Shown piece by piece: positions 41,626 through 50,196 of a stretch of 64,000 nt of DNA. The stretch comes from Haloarcula sebkhae (lineage in GTDB: Archaea > Halobacteriota > Halobacteria > Halobacteriales > Haloarculaceae). Position 1 is the first letter of the stretch. The number at the start of each line of letters is the position of its first letter. A program made the translations under genes and the position numbers. Below the pieces are notes generated by a model. That model was not told the origin of the DNA. It saw only the letters and a program-made list of their open reading frames with translations, and did no database searches. The DNA lies in assembly GCF_014647415.1 (NCBI RefSeq), contig NZ_BMPD01000002.1, forward strand, positions 62,001 to 126,000. The letters are read 5' to 3'.

Positions 41626-43379
41626 GCGAACGCGCATCCGTCCCCAAAGAAGAGGACGAAACAGAGCCAGAAGCCGAACAGGAGCCCGTTACGACGGGCG
41701 CGCAGTCGGTCATCCGAGCGCTTGAAAACGCCGGGACCGACTACGTCTTCGGCGTTCAGGGCGGCGCGATCATGCCCGTCTACGACGCGCTGTACGACTC
41801 CGATATCAACCACGTCACGATGGCCCACGAACAGGGGGCCTCACACGCGGCGGACGCGTACGGCGTCGTCACCGGCGACCCCGGCGTCTGTTTTGCTACG
41901 TCCGGCCCCGGCGCGACGAACCTCGTGACCGGCATCGCCGACGCCAACATGGACTCCGACCCAGTCATCGCGCTGACCGGCCAGGTCCCGACGGAGTTCG
42001 TCGGCAACGACGCGTTCCAGGAGACCGACACGGTCGGTATCACCCAGCCGATCACGAAGGAGAGCTACTTCGCCGCCGACTCAGACACCGTCGGCGACGA
42101 CGTCAGCGAAGCGTTCGCGCTCGCTGACGCCGGCCGGCAGGGACCGACGCTGGTCGACCTGCCGAAGGACGTGACGCAGGGCGACACCGAGGTCGAACCC
42201 GGCGCTCCCGAGACGCCGGAGACCTACGAGGTGCCTGAGGAAGCAGACGACGAAAACGTTCAGGAAGCCGCAGAGGCCCTAGCCGAAGCCGACCGCCCGG
42301 TCATCCTCTCGGGCGGCGGCGTCATCAAGGCAGACGCCTCAAACGCGCTCCGGGAATTCGCGAAGGAGTACGAGATTCCGGTCATCACGACGATGCCCGG
42401 CATTGGGAGCTTCCCCGAGGACCACGAACTCTCGCTTGAGTGGGCCGGGATGCACGGCACCGGCTACGCCAACATGGCGATTAGCAACACCGACTGCATG
42501 CTGGCTATCGGGACGCGCTTCGACGACCGCCTGACCGGCGGCGTCGACTCCTTCGCACCCGATGCGGAGGTCATCCACATCGACATCGACCCGGCCGAAA
42601 TCAGCAAGAACGTCTACGCTGACTACCCGCTCATCGGGGACGCCCGGGAGGTGCTCCGGCAGCTGTTCGACGCGATGCCGCGTTCGCCGGACGCCGACGA
42701 GTGGCGCGACCAGTGCCAGACCTGGAAAGACGAGTACCCGATGGACTACGACACGCCCGACGACGAGCCGCTGAAGCCGCAGTACGTCGTCGAGCAGTTC
42801 TCGGAGATGACGCCGGACGACACCATCGTCTGTACCGGCGTCGGCCAGCACCAGATGTGGGCCTCCCAGTTCTGGGAGTACACCGAGCCCCGGACGTGGG
42901 TGTCGTCCCACGGTCTCGGGACGATGGGCTACGGCGTGCCCGCCGCCATCGGCGCGAAACTCGCCGCGCCGGACCAGGAAGTCGTCTGCTTCGACGGCGA
43001 CGGCTCGTTCCTGATGACCGTCCAGGGCCTCTCCGTTGCGGTGCGCGAGCAACTGGACATCACCTACGTCGTCCTGAACAACGAGGCGGTCGGGATGGTC
43101 CGCCAGTGGCAGGATGGCTTCTACGAAGGCCGCCGGATGGCCTCCGAGTACCCGTGGATCCCGCAGTTCGACAAACTCGCCGAGGCCTTCGGCGCACGCG
43201 GGTTCACGCTCGAATCCTACGACAACGTCGAGGAGACGATACAGGAAGCACGCGAGTACGACGGCCTGAGCGTCATCGATGCCCACATCGACCCCGGGGA
43301 GAACGTCTTCCCGATGGTCCCCAGCGGCGGTGACAACGGCCTGTTCGCGCTCAACGAAGACCATCTGGACATGATCTAA
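41622..43379 (+). CDS. ilvB: Acetolactate synthase large subunit
   Basis: 585 aa ThDP enzyme that makes acetolactate or acetohydroxybutyrate, first step of Val/Leu/Ile synthesis. The N-terminal Pyr domain has Glu70 in MAHEQGASH (activates ThDP); a middle domain spans about 210-345; the C-terminal PP domain has GDGSFLMTVQGL and LNNEAVGMVRQWQ. The N-terminal 20 residues are acidic and haloarchaea-specific. It is the first gene of the operon ilvB-ilvN-ilvC-orf-leuC-leuD, preceded by the attenuator-like leader; ilvN starts 2 bp after its stop. Confidence 0.97.
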   Translation: MSERASVPKEEDETEPEAEQEPVTTGAQSVIRALENAGTDYVFGVQGGAIMPVYDALYDSDINHVTMAHEQGASHAADAYGVVTGDPGVCFATSGPGATNLVTGIADANMDSDPVIALTGQVPTEFVGNDAFQETDTVGITQPITKESYFAADSDTVGDDVSEAFALADAGRQGPTLVDLPKDVTQGDTEVEPGAPETPETYEVPEEADDENVQEAAEALAEADRPVILSGGGVIKADASNALREFAKEYEIPVITTMPGIGSFPEDHELSLEWAGMHGTGYANMAISNTDCMLAIGTRFDDRLTGGVDSFAPDAEVIHIDIDPAEISKNVYADYPLIGDAREVLRQLFDAMPRSPDADEWRDQCQTWKDEYPMDYDTPDDEPLKPQYVVEQFSEMTPDDTIVCTGVGQHQMWASQFWEYTEPRTWVSSHGLGTMGYGVPAAIGAKLAAPDQEVVCFDGDGSFLMTVQGLSVAVREQLDITYVVLNNEAVGMVRQWQDGFYEGRRMASEYPWIPQFDKLAEAFGARGFTLESYDNVEETIQEAREYDGLSVIDAHIDPGENVFPMVPSGGDNGLFALNEDHLDMI

Positions 43380-43381
43380 CA

Positions 43382-43981
43382 ATGACTGGAGGAATGCCAG
43401 GCCCCGCGCCGGACGAACGGATGCGCCCGAAGGGCCGACGCAACACGCAGGGAATCCGCGTCGACCCCGAGGCCGAAGTGACCCACGAACCGCGACAGGC
43501 AGTGCTGTCTGCCCTGGTCAAACACCGGCCGGGCGTGCTTTCGGAGGTGTCGGCGCTGTTCAGCCGACGCCAGTTCAACATCGAAAGTCTGACCGTCGGG
43601 CCGACAGTCGACGACGACACAGCCCGGATGACGATCCTCATCGAGGAGCCGGAACCGGGGATCGACCAGGCGAAAAAGCAACTTCGGAAGCTCGTGCCCG
43701 TCGTCTCGGTCAGGGAACTCGAAGGCGAGGCCGTCCGTCGGGAGCTCGCGCTGGTAAAAGTCAGCGGCGAGAAGCCCGACGACGTCAACGCTGTCGCTGA
43801 TATGTACGACGGGCAGGCCGTCGACGCATCGACCGATTCAGTCACCGTCGAAATCACGGGTAGCAAGCAGAAGATCGACGCCGCCATCGAGGCGTTCAAG
43901 CAGTTCGATGTGCAGGAAATCGTGCGAACCGGGGCCGCCGCACTGGAACGCGGCCCGAAAACACTAGAGAAAGATGTCTGA
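43382..43981 (+). CDS. ilvN: Acetolactate synthase small (regulatory) subunit
   Basis: 199 aa. After a basic N-terminal extension (about 1-35), the ACT domain ([32 protein letters not shown]) binds valine and tunes IlvB. The C-terminal ALS_ss_C domain (about 115-185; [51 protein letters not shown]) completes the subunit. The stop overlaps the ilvC start by 8 bp, so expression of the two is coupled. Confidence 0.95.
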   Translation: MTGGMPGPAPDERMRPKGRRNTQGIRVDPEAEVTHEPRQAVLSALVKHRPGVLSEVSALFSRRQFNIESLTVGPTVDDDTARMTILIEEPEPGIDQAKKQLRKLVPVVSVRELEGEAVRRELALVKVSGEKPDDVNAVADMYDGQAVDASTDSVTVEITGSKQKIDAAIEAFKQFDVQEIVRTGAAALERGPKTLEKDV

Positions 43982-45005
43982 CGAACTTACCACAACAGTC
44001 TATTACGACGAGGACGCTGACGTATCGACTATTGACGACGAGACCGTAGCCGTACTGGGCTACGGGTCGCAGGGCCACGCCCACGCGCTGAACCTTCACG
44101 AGTCCGGTGTCGACGTAATCGTCGGCCTCCGCGAGGACTCCTCGTCGTGGGCCGACGCCGAGGACGCGGGTCTCCGTGTCGAGACGCCAGACGTGGCCGC
44201 CGGCGAGGCGGACCGCGTCGTGATGCTCGTCCCCGACACGATTCAGCCGGCCGTCTACGAAGCCATCGAGGACGAACTGGACGCCGGCGACACGCTCCAG
44301 TTCGCCCACGGCTTCAACATTCACTACGGCCAGATCGAGCCGCCGGAAGATGTCGACGTGACGATGGTCGCGCCGAAGTCGCCCGGCCACCTCGTGCGCC
44401 GGACCTACGAGCGCGGCGAGGGGACACCTGGCCTCATCGCGGTGTATCAGGACGCAACCGGCAACGCCAAAGAAGAGTCGCTGGCCTACGCGAAGGGCAT
44501 CGGCTGCACCCGCGCCGGCGTCATCGAGACCTCCTTCCAGGAAGAGGTCGAGACGGACCTCTTCGGCGAGCAGGCCGTCCTCTGTGGCGGCGTCACTGAG
44601 ATGGTCAAGGCCGGCTTCGAGACGCTGGTTGACGCCGGCTACGCGCCGGAGATGGCCTACTTCGAGTGTCTGAACGAACTCAAGCTGATTGTCGACCTGA
44701 TGTACGAGGGCGGCCACATGGGGATGTGGAACTCCGTCTCCGACACCGCCGAGTACGGTGGCCTGACCCGCGGCGAAGAGGTCATCGACCGCGAGGGCAT
44801 GGAGAAGATCCTCGAAGAGGTCCAGAACGGCGAGTTCGCTCGCGAGTGGATCAACGAGAACCAGGCCAACCGGCCCGCCTACAAGCAGTACCGCGACGCC
44901 GAACAGAACCACCAGATCGAAGCCGTCGGCGAGAACCTGCGCGAACTGTTCGCGTGGGGTGAGGACGCCGACGCAGAGAAGACAGAAGCTCCAGCAGATG
45001 ACTAA
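43974..45005 (+). CDS. ilvC: Ketol-acid reductoisomerase (class I)
   Basis: 343 aa. Isomerises and reduces acetolactate with NAD(P)H. The Rossmann motif is [17 protein letters not shown], and the loop that follows ([12 protein letters not shown]) holds the cofactor-selecting residues. Metal ligands are in the all-helical domain: [13 protein letters not shown] and [10 protein letters not shown]. Length corresponds to the short class I enzyme. The acidic tail [14 protein letters not shown] overlaps the start of the following small gene by 8 bp. Confidence 0.97.
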   Translation: MSDELTTTVYYDEDADVSTIDDETVAVLGYGSQGHAHALNLHESGVDVIVGLREDSSSWADAEDAGLRVETPDVAAGEADRVVMLVPDTIQPAVYEAIEDELDAGDTLQFAHGFNIHYGQIEPPEDVDVTMVAPKSPGHLVRRTYERGEGTPGLIAVYQDATGNAKEESLAYAKGIGCTRAGVIETSFQEEVETDLFGEQAVLCGGVTEMVKAGFETLVDAGYAPEMAYFECLNELKLIVDLMYEGGHMGMWNSVSDTAEYGGLTRGEEVIDREGMEKILEEVQNGEFAREWINENQANRPAYKQYRDAEQNHQIEAVGENLRELFAWGEDADAEKTEAPADD

Positions 45006-45270
45006 CGAACGCACGAATCCAACGGACGGCGAACAGAGCGACTCACGCACAACGATGGGGAGCATCCAGCACACCCACCCCGAGACGAACGGGACCTTCG
45101 GCGCGGTGTTTCGCCGCGGCCCAGTTGTAGCCGCTGACGGCGGTGAACGCGATGCGGAGGACGAGGAGGAGACTGACGAGAAGATGGAAGACATCGACCA
45201 CGAAGCACCCGACGAGGGTGTCACTCGCGCATACGAGCGCGGAACTGAAGGACGGGACGAGACAGTATGA
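44998..45270 (+). CDS. Small uncharacterised protein of the ilv-leu operon
   Basis: 90 aa from ATG 44998, overlapping the end of ilvC by 8 bp and the start of leuC by 4 bp (ATGA). It is mostly polar and acidic, with one ordered-looking core ([30 protein letters not shown]) and a second motif near the end ([23 protein letters not shown]). No cysteines or membrane segment. I recall a hypothetical gene at the same position in the Haloferax volcanii operon, so the position is probably conserved, but its role (assembly factor, regulator) is unknown. Confidence 0.75.
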   Translation: MTNERTNPTDGEQSDSRTTMGSIQHTHPETNGTFGAVFRRGPVVAADGGERDAEDEEETDEKMEDIDHEAPDEGVTRAYERGTEGRDETV

Positions 45271-46688
45271 GCAAGGGAACGCTGTACGACAAGGTATGGG
45301 ACCAGCACAAAGTCACGACGCTGCCGAACGGCCAGGACCAGCTGTTCGTCGGACTGCACCTCATCCACGAGGTTACCAGTCCGCAGGCGTTCGGGATGCT
45401 CAAAGAGCGCGGCCTCGAAGTCGCACGCCCTGATCTGACTCACGCGACGGTCGACCACATCGTGCCGACCGCCAATCAGGACCGGCCCTACAGCGACGAC
45501 GCGGCCGAGACGATGATGGCGGAACTCGAAGAGAACGTTCGCGATGCCGGCATTCAGTTCTCGGACCCGACGACGGGCGATCAGGGTATCGTCCACGTCA
45601 TCGGCCCGGAGCAGGGCATCACCCAGCCCGGCAAGACCATCGTCTGTGGCGACAGCCACACTTCGACCCACGGCGCGTTCGGCGCGCTCGCGTTCGGTAT
45701 CGGAACGAGCCAGATCCGCGACGTACTGGCGACCCAGACCATCGCGATGGAGAAACAGAAGGTCCGCAAGATCGAGGTCACCGGCGAACTCGACGAGGGC
45801 GTCGAGGCCAAGGACATCATCCTCGAAATCATTCGCCGGCTCGGGACCGAGGGCGGCGTCGGCTACGTCTACGAGTACGCCGGCGAGACCATCGAGAACC
45901 TCGACATGGAAGGCCGGATGTCCATCTGTAACATGTCTATCGAGGGCGGCGCTCGCGCAGGGTATGTCAACCCCGACGAGACCACCTACGAGTGGCTCGA
46001 ACAGACGGACTACTTTCAGGAGAACCCCGAGAAATTCGAGGAACTCAAGCCGTACTGGGAGTCGATCCGTTCGGACGAGGACGCCGAGTACGACGACGTC
46101 GTCGAAATCGACGCCAGCGAGCTGGACCCCGTCGTCACGTGGGGGACCACACCCGGCCAGGGCATCGGCATCGACGACCCGATTCCGGAGCCCGAGGATC
46201 TGGCCGACGACAAGGTCGACACCGCCCGGCGCGCCCAGAAGCACATGCGCGTCGAGCCCGGCGATACCATGGAAGGATACGACATCGACGTGGCCTTCCT
46301 TGGCTCCTGTACCAACGCTCGACTGCCCGACCTCCGCCGCGCGGCCCGTATCGTCAAGGGTCGCCAGGTCGACGACGACGTGCGGGCGTTCGTCGTCCCC
46401 GGCAGCCAGCGCGTCCAGCGTGCCGCCGAGGAGGAAGGCCTGAAAGACATCTTCGAGGAGGCCGGCTTCGAATGGCGCAACGCCGGCTGTTCGATGTGTC
46501 TGGGTATGAACGAGGACCAACTGGAAGGCGATGAGGCCTGTGCCTCCTCCTCCAACCGGAACTTCGTCGGCCGACAGGGCAGCAAGGACGGCCGGACCGT
46601 CCTGATGAACCCCCGGATGGTGGCCGCCGCGGCGATCACCGGCGAAGTCTCCGACGTGCGCGACCTGAAGGAGGTGACCCTGGCATGA
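45267..46688 (+). CDS. leuC: 3-isopropylmalate dehydratase large subunit
   Basis: 473 aa, aconitase superfamily. Works with LeuD to isomerise 2- to 3-isopropylmalate. The [4Fe-4S] ligands are in LGSCTNAR and [12 protein letters not shown]; substrate and cluster contacts are also in [42 protein letters not shown] and the C-terminal [12 protein letters not shown]. The start is fixed by the ATGA overlap with the small upstream gene, and the stop overlaps leuD (ATGA, 46685-46688). Confidence 0.97.
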   Translation: MSKGTLYDKVWDQHKVTTLPNGQDQLFVGLHLIHEVTSPQAFGMLKERGLEVARPDLTHATVDHIVPTANQDRPYSDDAAETMMAELEENVRDAGIQFSDPTTGDQGIVHVIGPEQGITQPGKTIVCGDSHTSTHGAFGALAFGIGTSQIRDVLATQTIAMEKQKVRKIEVTGELDEGVEAKDIILEIIRRLGTEGGVGYVYEYAGETIENLDMEGRMSICNMSIEGGARAGYVNPDETTYEWLEQTDYFQENPEKFEELKPYWESIRSDEDAEYDDVVEIDASELDPVVTWGTTPGQGIGIDDPIPEPEDLADDKVDTARRAQKHMRVEPGDTMEGYDIDVAFLGSCTNARLPDLRRAARIVKGRQVDDDVRAFVVPGSQRVQRAAEEEGLKDIFEEAGFEWRNAGCSMCLGMNEDQLEGDEACASSSNRNFVGRQGSKDGRTVLMNPRMVAAAAITGEVSDVRDLKEVTLA

Positions 46689-47329
46689 GCGACGCCACGG
46701 AGGACATCCCCGAAGTCGACTACGTCGAAGGGTCTGGTATCCCGATCCGCGGGAACGACATCGACACGGACCAGATCATCCCCGCGCGGTTCATGAAGGT
46801 CGTCACCTTCGACGGGCTGGGCGAGTTCGCCTTCTTCGACCTGCGGTTCGACGACGAGGACAACGAGAAGGACCATCCATTCAACGAAGAGCAGTTCCAG
46901 GACTCGAACGTGATGGTCGTCAACAACAACTTCGGCTGTGGCTCCTCCCGCGAACACGCACCACAGGCCCTGATGCGCTGGGGCATCGACGCTATCATCG
47001 GCGAGGGCTTCGCCGAGATTTTCGCTGGGAACTGTCTGGCGCTCGGCATCCCGACGGTCACTGCCGACCACGAGACGATCAACGCGCTCCAGCAGTGGGT
47101 GGACGACAACCCCGACGGCGAGATCGAAGTCGACGTGCGGGCGGAAACAGTCACCTACGGCGACAACGAGATCAACGTCAGCGTCGACTGCGCCCAGCGC
47201 GAGGCCCTCGTCGAGGGCAACTGGGACACGACAGCGCTGATGAAGGCAAACAAGAATGCTATCGAGGAGACGGCCTCGCAGTTGCCGTACCTCGATCAGA
47301 CGCGGTCGGATATCGAAGCGGACGATTGA
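46685..47329 (+). CDS. leuD: 3-isopropylmalate dehydratase small subunit
   Basis: 214 aa swivel domain. [16 protein letters not shown] and [21 protein letters not shown] are the diagnostic substrate-binding motifs, with [22 protein letters not shown] following. It is the last gene before a strong hairpin at 47332-47352, and leuB, expected here by comparison with Haloferax, is displaced 2.9 kb downstream. Confidence 0.96.
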   Translation: MSDATEDIPEVDYVEGSGIPIRGNDIDTDQIIPARFMKVVTFDGLGEFAFFDLRFDDEDNEKDHPFNEEQFQDSNVMVVNNNFGCGSSREHAPQALMRWGIDAIIGEGFAEIFAGNCLALGIPTVTADHETINALQQWVDDNPDGEIEVDVRAETVTYGDNEINVSVDCAQREALVEGNWDTTALMKANKNAIEETASQLPYLDQTRSDIEADD

Positions 47330-47331
47330 CG

Positions 47332-47352
47332 CGAGGTCACTTCGTGACCTCG
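47332..47352 (+). terminator. Perfect hairpin just after leuD
   Basis: CGAGGTCAC (47332-47340) and GTGACCTCG (47344-47352) form a 9-bp perfect stem with a TTC loop, starting 3 bp after the leuD stop and followed by ATTTG. Stem strength and position suggest a terminator or 3'-end processing/stability element that separates the ilv-leuCD message from leuB. The T tract is short, so efficient termination is uncertain. Confidence 0.5.
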
Positions 47353-47553
47353 ATTTGCGCGAACGGCAGAGCCGTGAGCGCGAGCGGACCGCTTGTTGTT
47401 GCAGTTTAACAGCAGTCATGAATCTACGTAGTTCAGTCCTGAAAGCTATCGAAGCATCCACACGTTAGACCGTTCCACCGAACCGCTCGTTAGCGATTCT
47501 GGTTTGTCTCTGGACTAGCAAAAAATAACACTTATTCCACACTATCGCGTAAT

Positions 47554-47745
47554 GTGTCTAATACTGGCGTTGTCGGTAACATTGTCGACTGTTGGACAAT
47601 TGCAGGGGTAATTATCCTCTCGGCACTCATCGTAGAAGTTCTTGAGCCACCATCAGGTAATACTAGTTGGCTGTTAATCGCTATCTTCTCATCTCAGGTT
47701 ACGTATATAGTATACTACAAGTATCAGCAGATCGACGTCCAATAG
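47554..47745 (+). CDS. Small AT-rich membrane protein gene (putative)
   Basis: 63 codons from GTG 47554 (VSNTGVVGNIVDCW). Two hydrophobic segments (WTIAGVIILSALIVEVL and SWLLIAIFSSQVTYIVYY) make a hairpin-like membrane protein. A CACTTATTCC box about 25 nt upstream fits a leaderless start. Codons are AT-rich compared with the neighbouring operon, suggesting recent arrival. The flanks (47353-47553 and 47746-47863) hold only a 16-codon ORF at 47418 and AT-rich sequence without identifiable features. Confidence 0.4.
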   Translation: MSNTGVVGNIVDCWTIAGVIILSALIVEVLEPPSGNTSWLLIAIFSSQVTYIVYYKYQQIDVQ

Positions 47746-47863
47746 CTTGCTCCTTCTTAATACGTCTCCGTATATTTACTTCTGTACCGGATATGTTTAT
47801 TCAAGTGGGTGGCGTCCAATATTGAGAGCGAGTAATCAGTCGTCGGTTCGTGGAGAGCTACGA

Positions 47864-48784
47864 TTAGTCTTGGCGCGCGGTCGCATGCCGAGATAGATTT
47901 GCTTCAATGGCATCTGCAAACGCAGTGACGGCATTGTTGCCGGCATCAAGACTCAGGTACGGCTCGATGAGTTCGAGTTCCATCAGCAGGAATTCGCTCC
48001 CTCGTTCGATACCATCCACCCGGGCGTACGGGAAATTAATTGGGCTAATTCCTAGTTCCTTTCCTGCAGCTTCAAGGACGGCTGCGGCCTGCTCCACTAT
48101 CTCACGCGGTGGCTCGTACGGTTCTGAGCTTCCGCCGTAATTGGGGTGAGCGCGGAAATCGTCTGCAGCTGGAAGCTGTCTAGTGGCATGGCTGAAACTA
48201 CCTTCGAAGAAGACCAGCGACCGTTCGCCGTTGTCGATTTCGGGGGCGAACTGCTGAACGAGAACGTCGCTACTTGAAACTAGGTCCTCGAATCGCTGCT
48301 GGTGGTTTCGAGCTTCGTCGAGAGAGGTCCTCCAGATACCGGCCGAGCTGGTGCCGACAGCGGGTTTTACCGCAACCTCTTGCCAGCCGTTGTCTTCTAG
48401 CACCGTCCTGAGATCGATTTCGGTGGACCGTTCAATCCACGCCGTCGGGAGAATCGAGACACCTCTCTGTTCGAGATCGCGGAGATAGAACTTGTGGTGG
48501 TTCCATCTGATTGTGTCGGCTGAATTCAACAGTACGACATCCGCGTTCTCGATACGATCCAGCCAGTTCTGGAAGGCATCCAGTTGGGTGTGGTACTCCC
48601 AGCAGGATCGGACGAGCACTGCATCGAAGCTGTCCCACTCTACCGTCGAACCCGTCCAGAGAACTGGCTCCGTCAAGAGGCCGCGATTGCGTAACTCCGT
48701 TTGTAACGCTTGCCCATCCTCGGTCAAGTCGGGAGCTGTCTCACCGGTGACAATACCGATCCTGGCCGATGACAAGTATGTCAT
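47864..48784 (-). CDS. ATP-grasp domain protein, atypical codon use
   Basis: 306 aa from ATG 48784 (MTYLSSARIGIVTGETAPDL). The layout is that of RimK-like or cycloserine-type ATP-grasp enzymes: a preATP-grasp domain (VLVRSCWEYHTQLDAFQNWLDRIENADVVLLNS), the ATP-binding WQEVAVKPAVGTSSAGIW, VLVQQFAPEIDNGERSLVFFEGSFSHATRQL, and the metal region YARVDGIERGSEFLLMELELIEPYLSLD. The E-x-E-x-x-E-P-x-L ending supports an amino-acid ligase or similar. Base use is more AT-rich than its neighbours, and it lies inside the split leu operon on the opposite strand, so it was probably acquired. Confidence 0.75.
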   Translation of the reverse strand: MTYLSSARIGIVTGETAPDLTEDGQALQTELRNRGLLTEPVLWTGSTVEWDSFDAVLVRSCWEYHTQLDAFQNWLDRIENADVVLLNSADTIRWNHHKFYLRDLEQRGVSILPTAWIERSTEIDLRTVLEDNGWQEVAVKPAVGTSSAGIWRTSLDEARNHQQRFEDLVSSSDVLVQQFAPEIDNGERSLVFFEGSFSHATRQLPAADDFRAHPNYGGSSEPYEPPREIVEQAAAVLEAAGKELGISPINFPYARVDGIERGSEFLLMELELIEPYLSLDAGNNAVTAFADAIEANLSRHATARQD

Positions 48785-48843
48785 CGAAACATAATATACA
48801 ATAAAAATACTAACGCTCTTCGGTGGGAGGTTGTTGACACTGC

Positions 48844-48964
48844 TCTGTTGAATAGCGGCGTTGGTCGAGATGGTTGGAATTTGAATCGGCTTGTTAGTAG
48901 CTGGCGCTGGTGGTCTCAAGACTGGGGGCGTTCCACGGTAGCTCAGGGGTCGCTATTCAACAGA
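48844..48964. mobile_element. MITE-like element with 14-bp inverted repeats
   Basis: TCTGTTGAATAGCG (48844-48857) and its perfect inverse CGCTATTCAACAGA (48951-48964) bound 121 bp without a gene. The interior is not symmetrical beyond the ends. No clear target-site duplication is visible in the flanks. This is the form of a miniature inverted-repeat element or solo remnant of an insertion sequence. It lies between the ATP-grasp gene and the CARF-like regulator, within the segment that splits leuD from leuB. Confidence 0.6.
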
Positions 48965-49019
48965 TCAATCCTATTAGGGATGTAAAAAGCAATACGAGAG
49001 CCGGTTGCGTTCTTCCTGC

Positions 49020-49760
49020 ATGGACCAGATCCGCGAGATACACATCGCGCCGCTGGGGCACGAGCGTGACCGGATTGCCGAACCGATTCACCAGCACAAC
49101 GCCGACGACGTGTACCTCCTCACAGCGACGCTGGAGCCGTCACGGTTGACGCCGTACCAGCAGGCACTCGTCGAGGAACTGGACGCTAACGGCGTCAGCG
49201 TCGAGCTACATCGATCGGATTTACACGACCTCTACGACGTGCTGGCCGAGGTCACGACGCTGACCGCCGATCACCCGGAAGACATCGTGCGCGTCAATGT
49301 CTCCAGCGGGCCGAAGGTGGCGGCTATCGGGAGCGCTATCGCCTGTATGGCGACGGCGGCGACGGCATACTACGTCCATCCCGAGGAACACGTCCCATCT
49401 GTCTCTGTGGAGCCACTCACCCGCGGGATGGAGCGTGCGGAGGTCCTCCCTTCCTACCCCATCGAGGCGATATCCCGCGACCAAGTCGCGGTGTTGGACT
49501 ATCTCAAGCGGACGAACACGGATACCTACACCGCGAAGAAGTCGGACCTCATCGGGTTCGCCGAGGACGCTGGTCTTTCGTTCATCGACGACGCAGACCC
49601 GGCAAACGAGAAGGCGAAGTTCGCGCTGTTGAACGCCAACATCGTCGACCCGCTGGTCGAAGACGGCTACATCGATGTCAAGGATGTCGGTCGGACGAAA
49701 CAGATCGAACTGACTGAAACCGGCGAGAACGTCCTCCACGCCTTCCGACACAAACTCTGA
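49020..49760 (+). CDS. DUF6293/HFX_2341-type CARF-like winged-helix regulator
   Basis: 246 aa from ATG 49020 (MDQIREIHIAPLGHERDRI). The N-terminal half is Rossmann-like: DDVYLLTATL, then helix, then DIVRVNVSSGPKVAAIGSAIACMAT (about 89-111). The last stretch parallels the ligand-binding [ST]GGTK motif of CARF domains, here SSGPK. The C-terminal half is a winged helix (ISRDQVAVLDYLKRTNTDTYTAKKSDLIGFAEDAG ... YIDVKDVGRTKQIELTETGENVLHAF). It may sense a nucleotide ligand and bind DNA. No CRISPR array or cas genes occur in the window. It is near leuB, but regulation of leuB is only a guess. Confidence 0.75.
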   Translation: MDQIREIHIAPLGHERDRIAEPIHQHNADDVYLLTATLEPSRLTPYQQALVEELDANGVSVELHRSDLHDLYDVLAEVTTLTADHPEDIVRVNVSSGPKVAAIGSAIACMATAATAYYVHPEEHVPSVSVEPLTRGMERAEVLPSYPIEAISRDQVAVLDYLKRTNTDTYTAKKSDLIGFAEDAGLSFIDDADPANEKAKFALLNANIVDPLVEDGYIDVKDVGRTKQIELTETGENVLHAFRHKL

Positions 49761-49811
49761 AACGGGTCTCAGTCTCGCTGTCACTACTTCGGCGGCGGCA
49801 ATACTCGATAG

Positions 49812-49865
49812 ACAGATAGTATAGATAGTAAAATTACCATCTGTAGTGCCTATAGTATTGATAGT
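49812..49865. repeat. AT-rich repeats upstream of a small ORF and leuB
   Basis: GATAGT occurs three times (49815-49820, 49824-49829, 49860-49865), and ACAGAT...ATCTGT forms inverted arms at 49812-49817 and 49839-49844. The stretch is strikingly AT-rich against high-GC surroundings. TAGTATTGATAG at about 49853 could also serve as a TATA element for the ORF at 49885. Operator sites for the adjacent CARF-like regulator are one possibility. Confidence 0.4.
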
Positions 49866-49884
49866 GTTGAGGTAGTAAATACAT

Positions 49885-50109
49885 ATGAACCACCACAATA
49901 CTCGGGTGCGCACGGTCCCCGGCGACGCGCTGTTCCCGTCGCTTCGGCCCTCCACCAGTTCGATGCGCTCGCTGGGGAGCCGTGCCACCGCACTGCCATC
50001 CCTGTCTCGACCCGGAGCCGTCCTCCGGCTCGCCGGGTCGGGACGGTCCACCGCTGACGCACTGTACGAGCATGGCGCTGCCTTGGACCCGAGTCGGCTC
50101 CAGCAATAA
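49885..50109 (+). CDS. Small basic protein between CARF-like gene and leuB (putative)
   Basis: 74 aa from ATG 49885 (MNHHNTRVRTVPGDALFPSL), rich in Ser, Arg, Ala and Leu and low in acidic residues, which is unusual for a haloarchaeal protein. No motif is recognised. It is the longest sensible frame in the 436-bp gap before leuB; the antisense frame is less coding-like. It may instead be an untranslated leader for leuB. Confidence 0.3.
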   Translation: MNHHNTRVRTVPGDALFPSLRPSTSSMRSLGSRATALPSLSRPGAVLRLAGSGRSTADALYEHGAALDPSRLQQ

Positions 50110-50196
50110 CCGCTTGCCGGACCCCGATACCTCCCGAGTAGCCCATGGAACCAGCGAACCGAACCACTTTCACCAGCCGGCTACGTGCCTCCCGCT

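Noticed and set aside
43896-46520. 874-codon antisense open frame across ilvC-leuC
   Set aside because: It is the mirror of genes rich in GAC, GTC and GAG codons, which leave an open frame on the reverse strand. The three sense genes are unambiguous and the antisense protein is low-complexity Val/Asp/Arg.
47418-47468. 16-codon ORF after leuD as a transposase remnant
   Set aside because: MNLRSSVLKAIEASTR is too short to assign, and no inverted ends were found around it.
49812-49865. Possible degenerate CRISPR repeats near the CARF-like gene
   Set aside because: The repeats are only 6 bp, irregularly spaced and without unique spacers of constant length.
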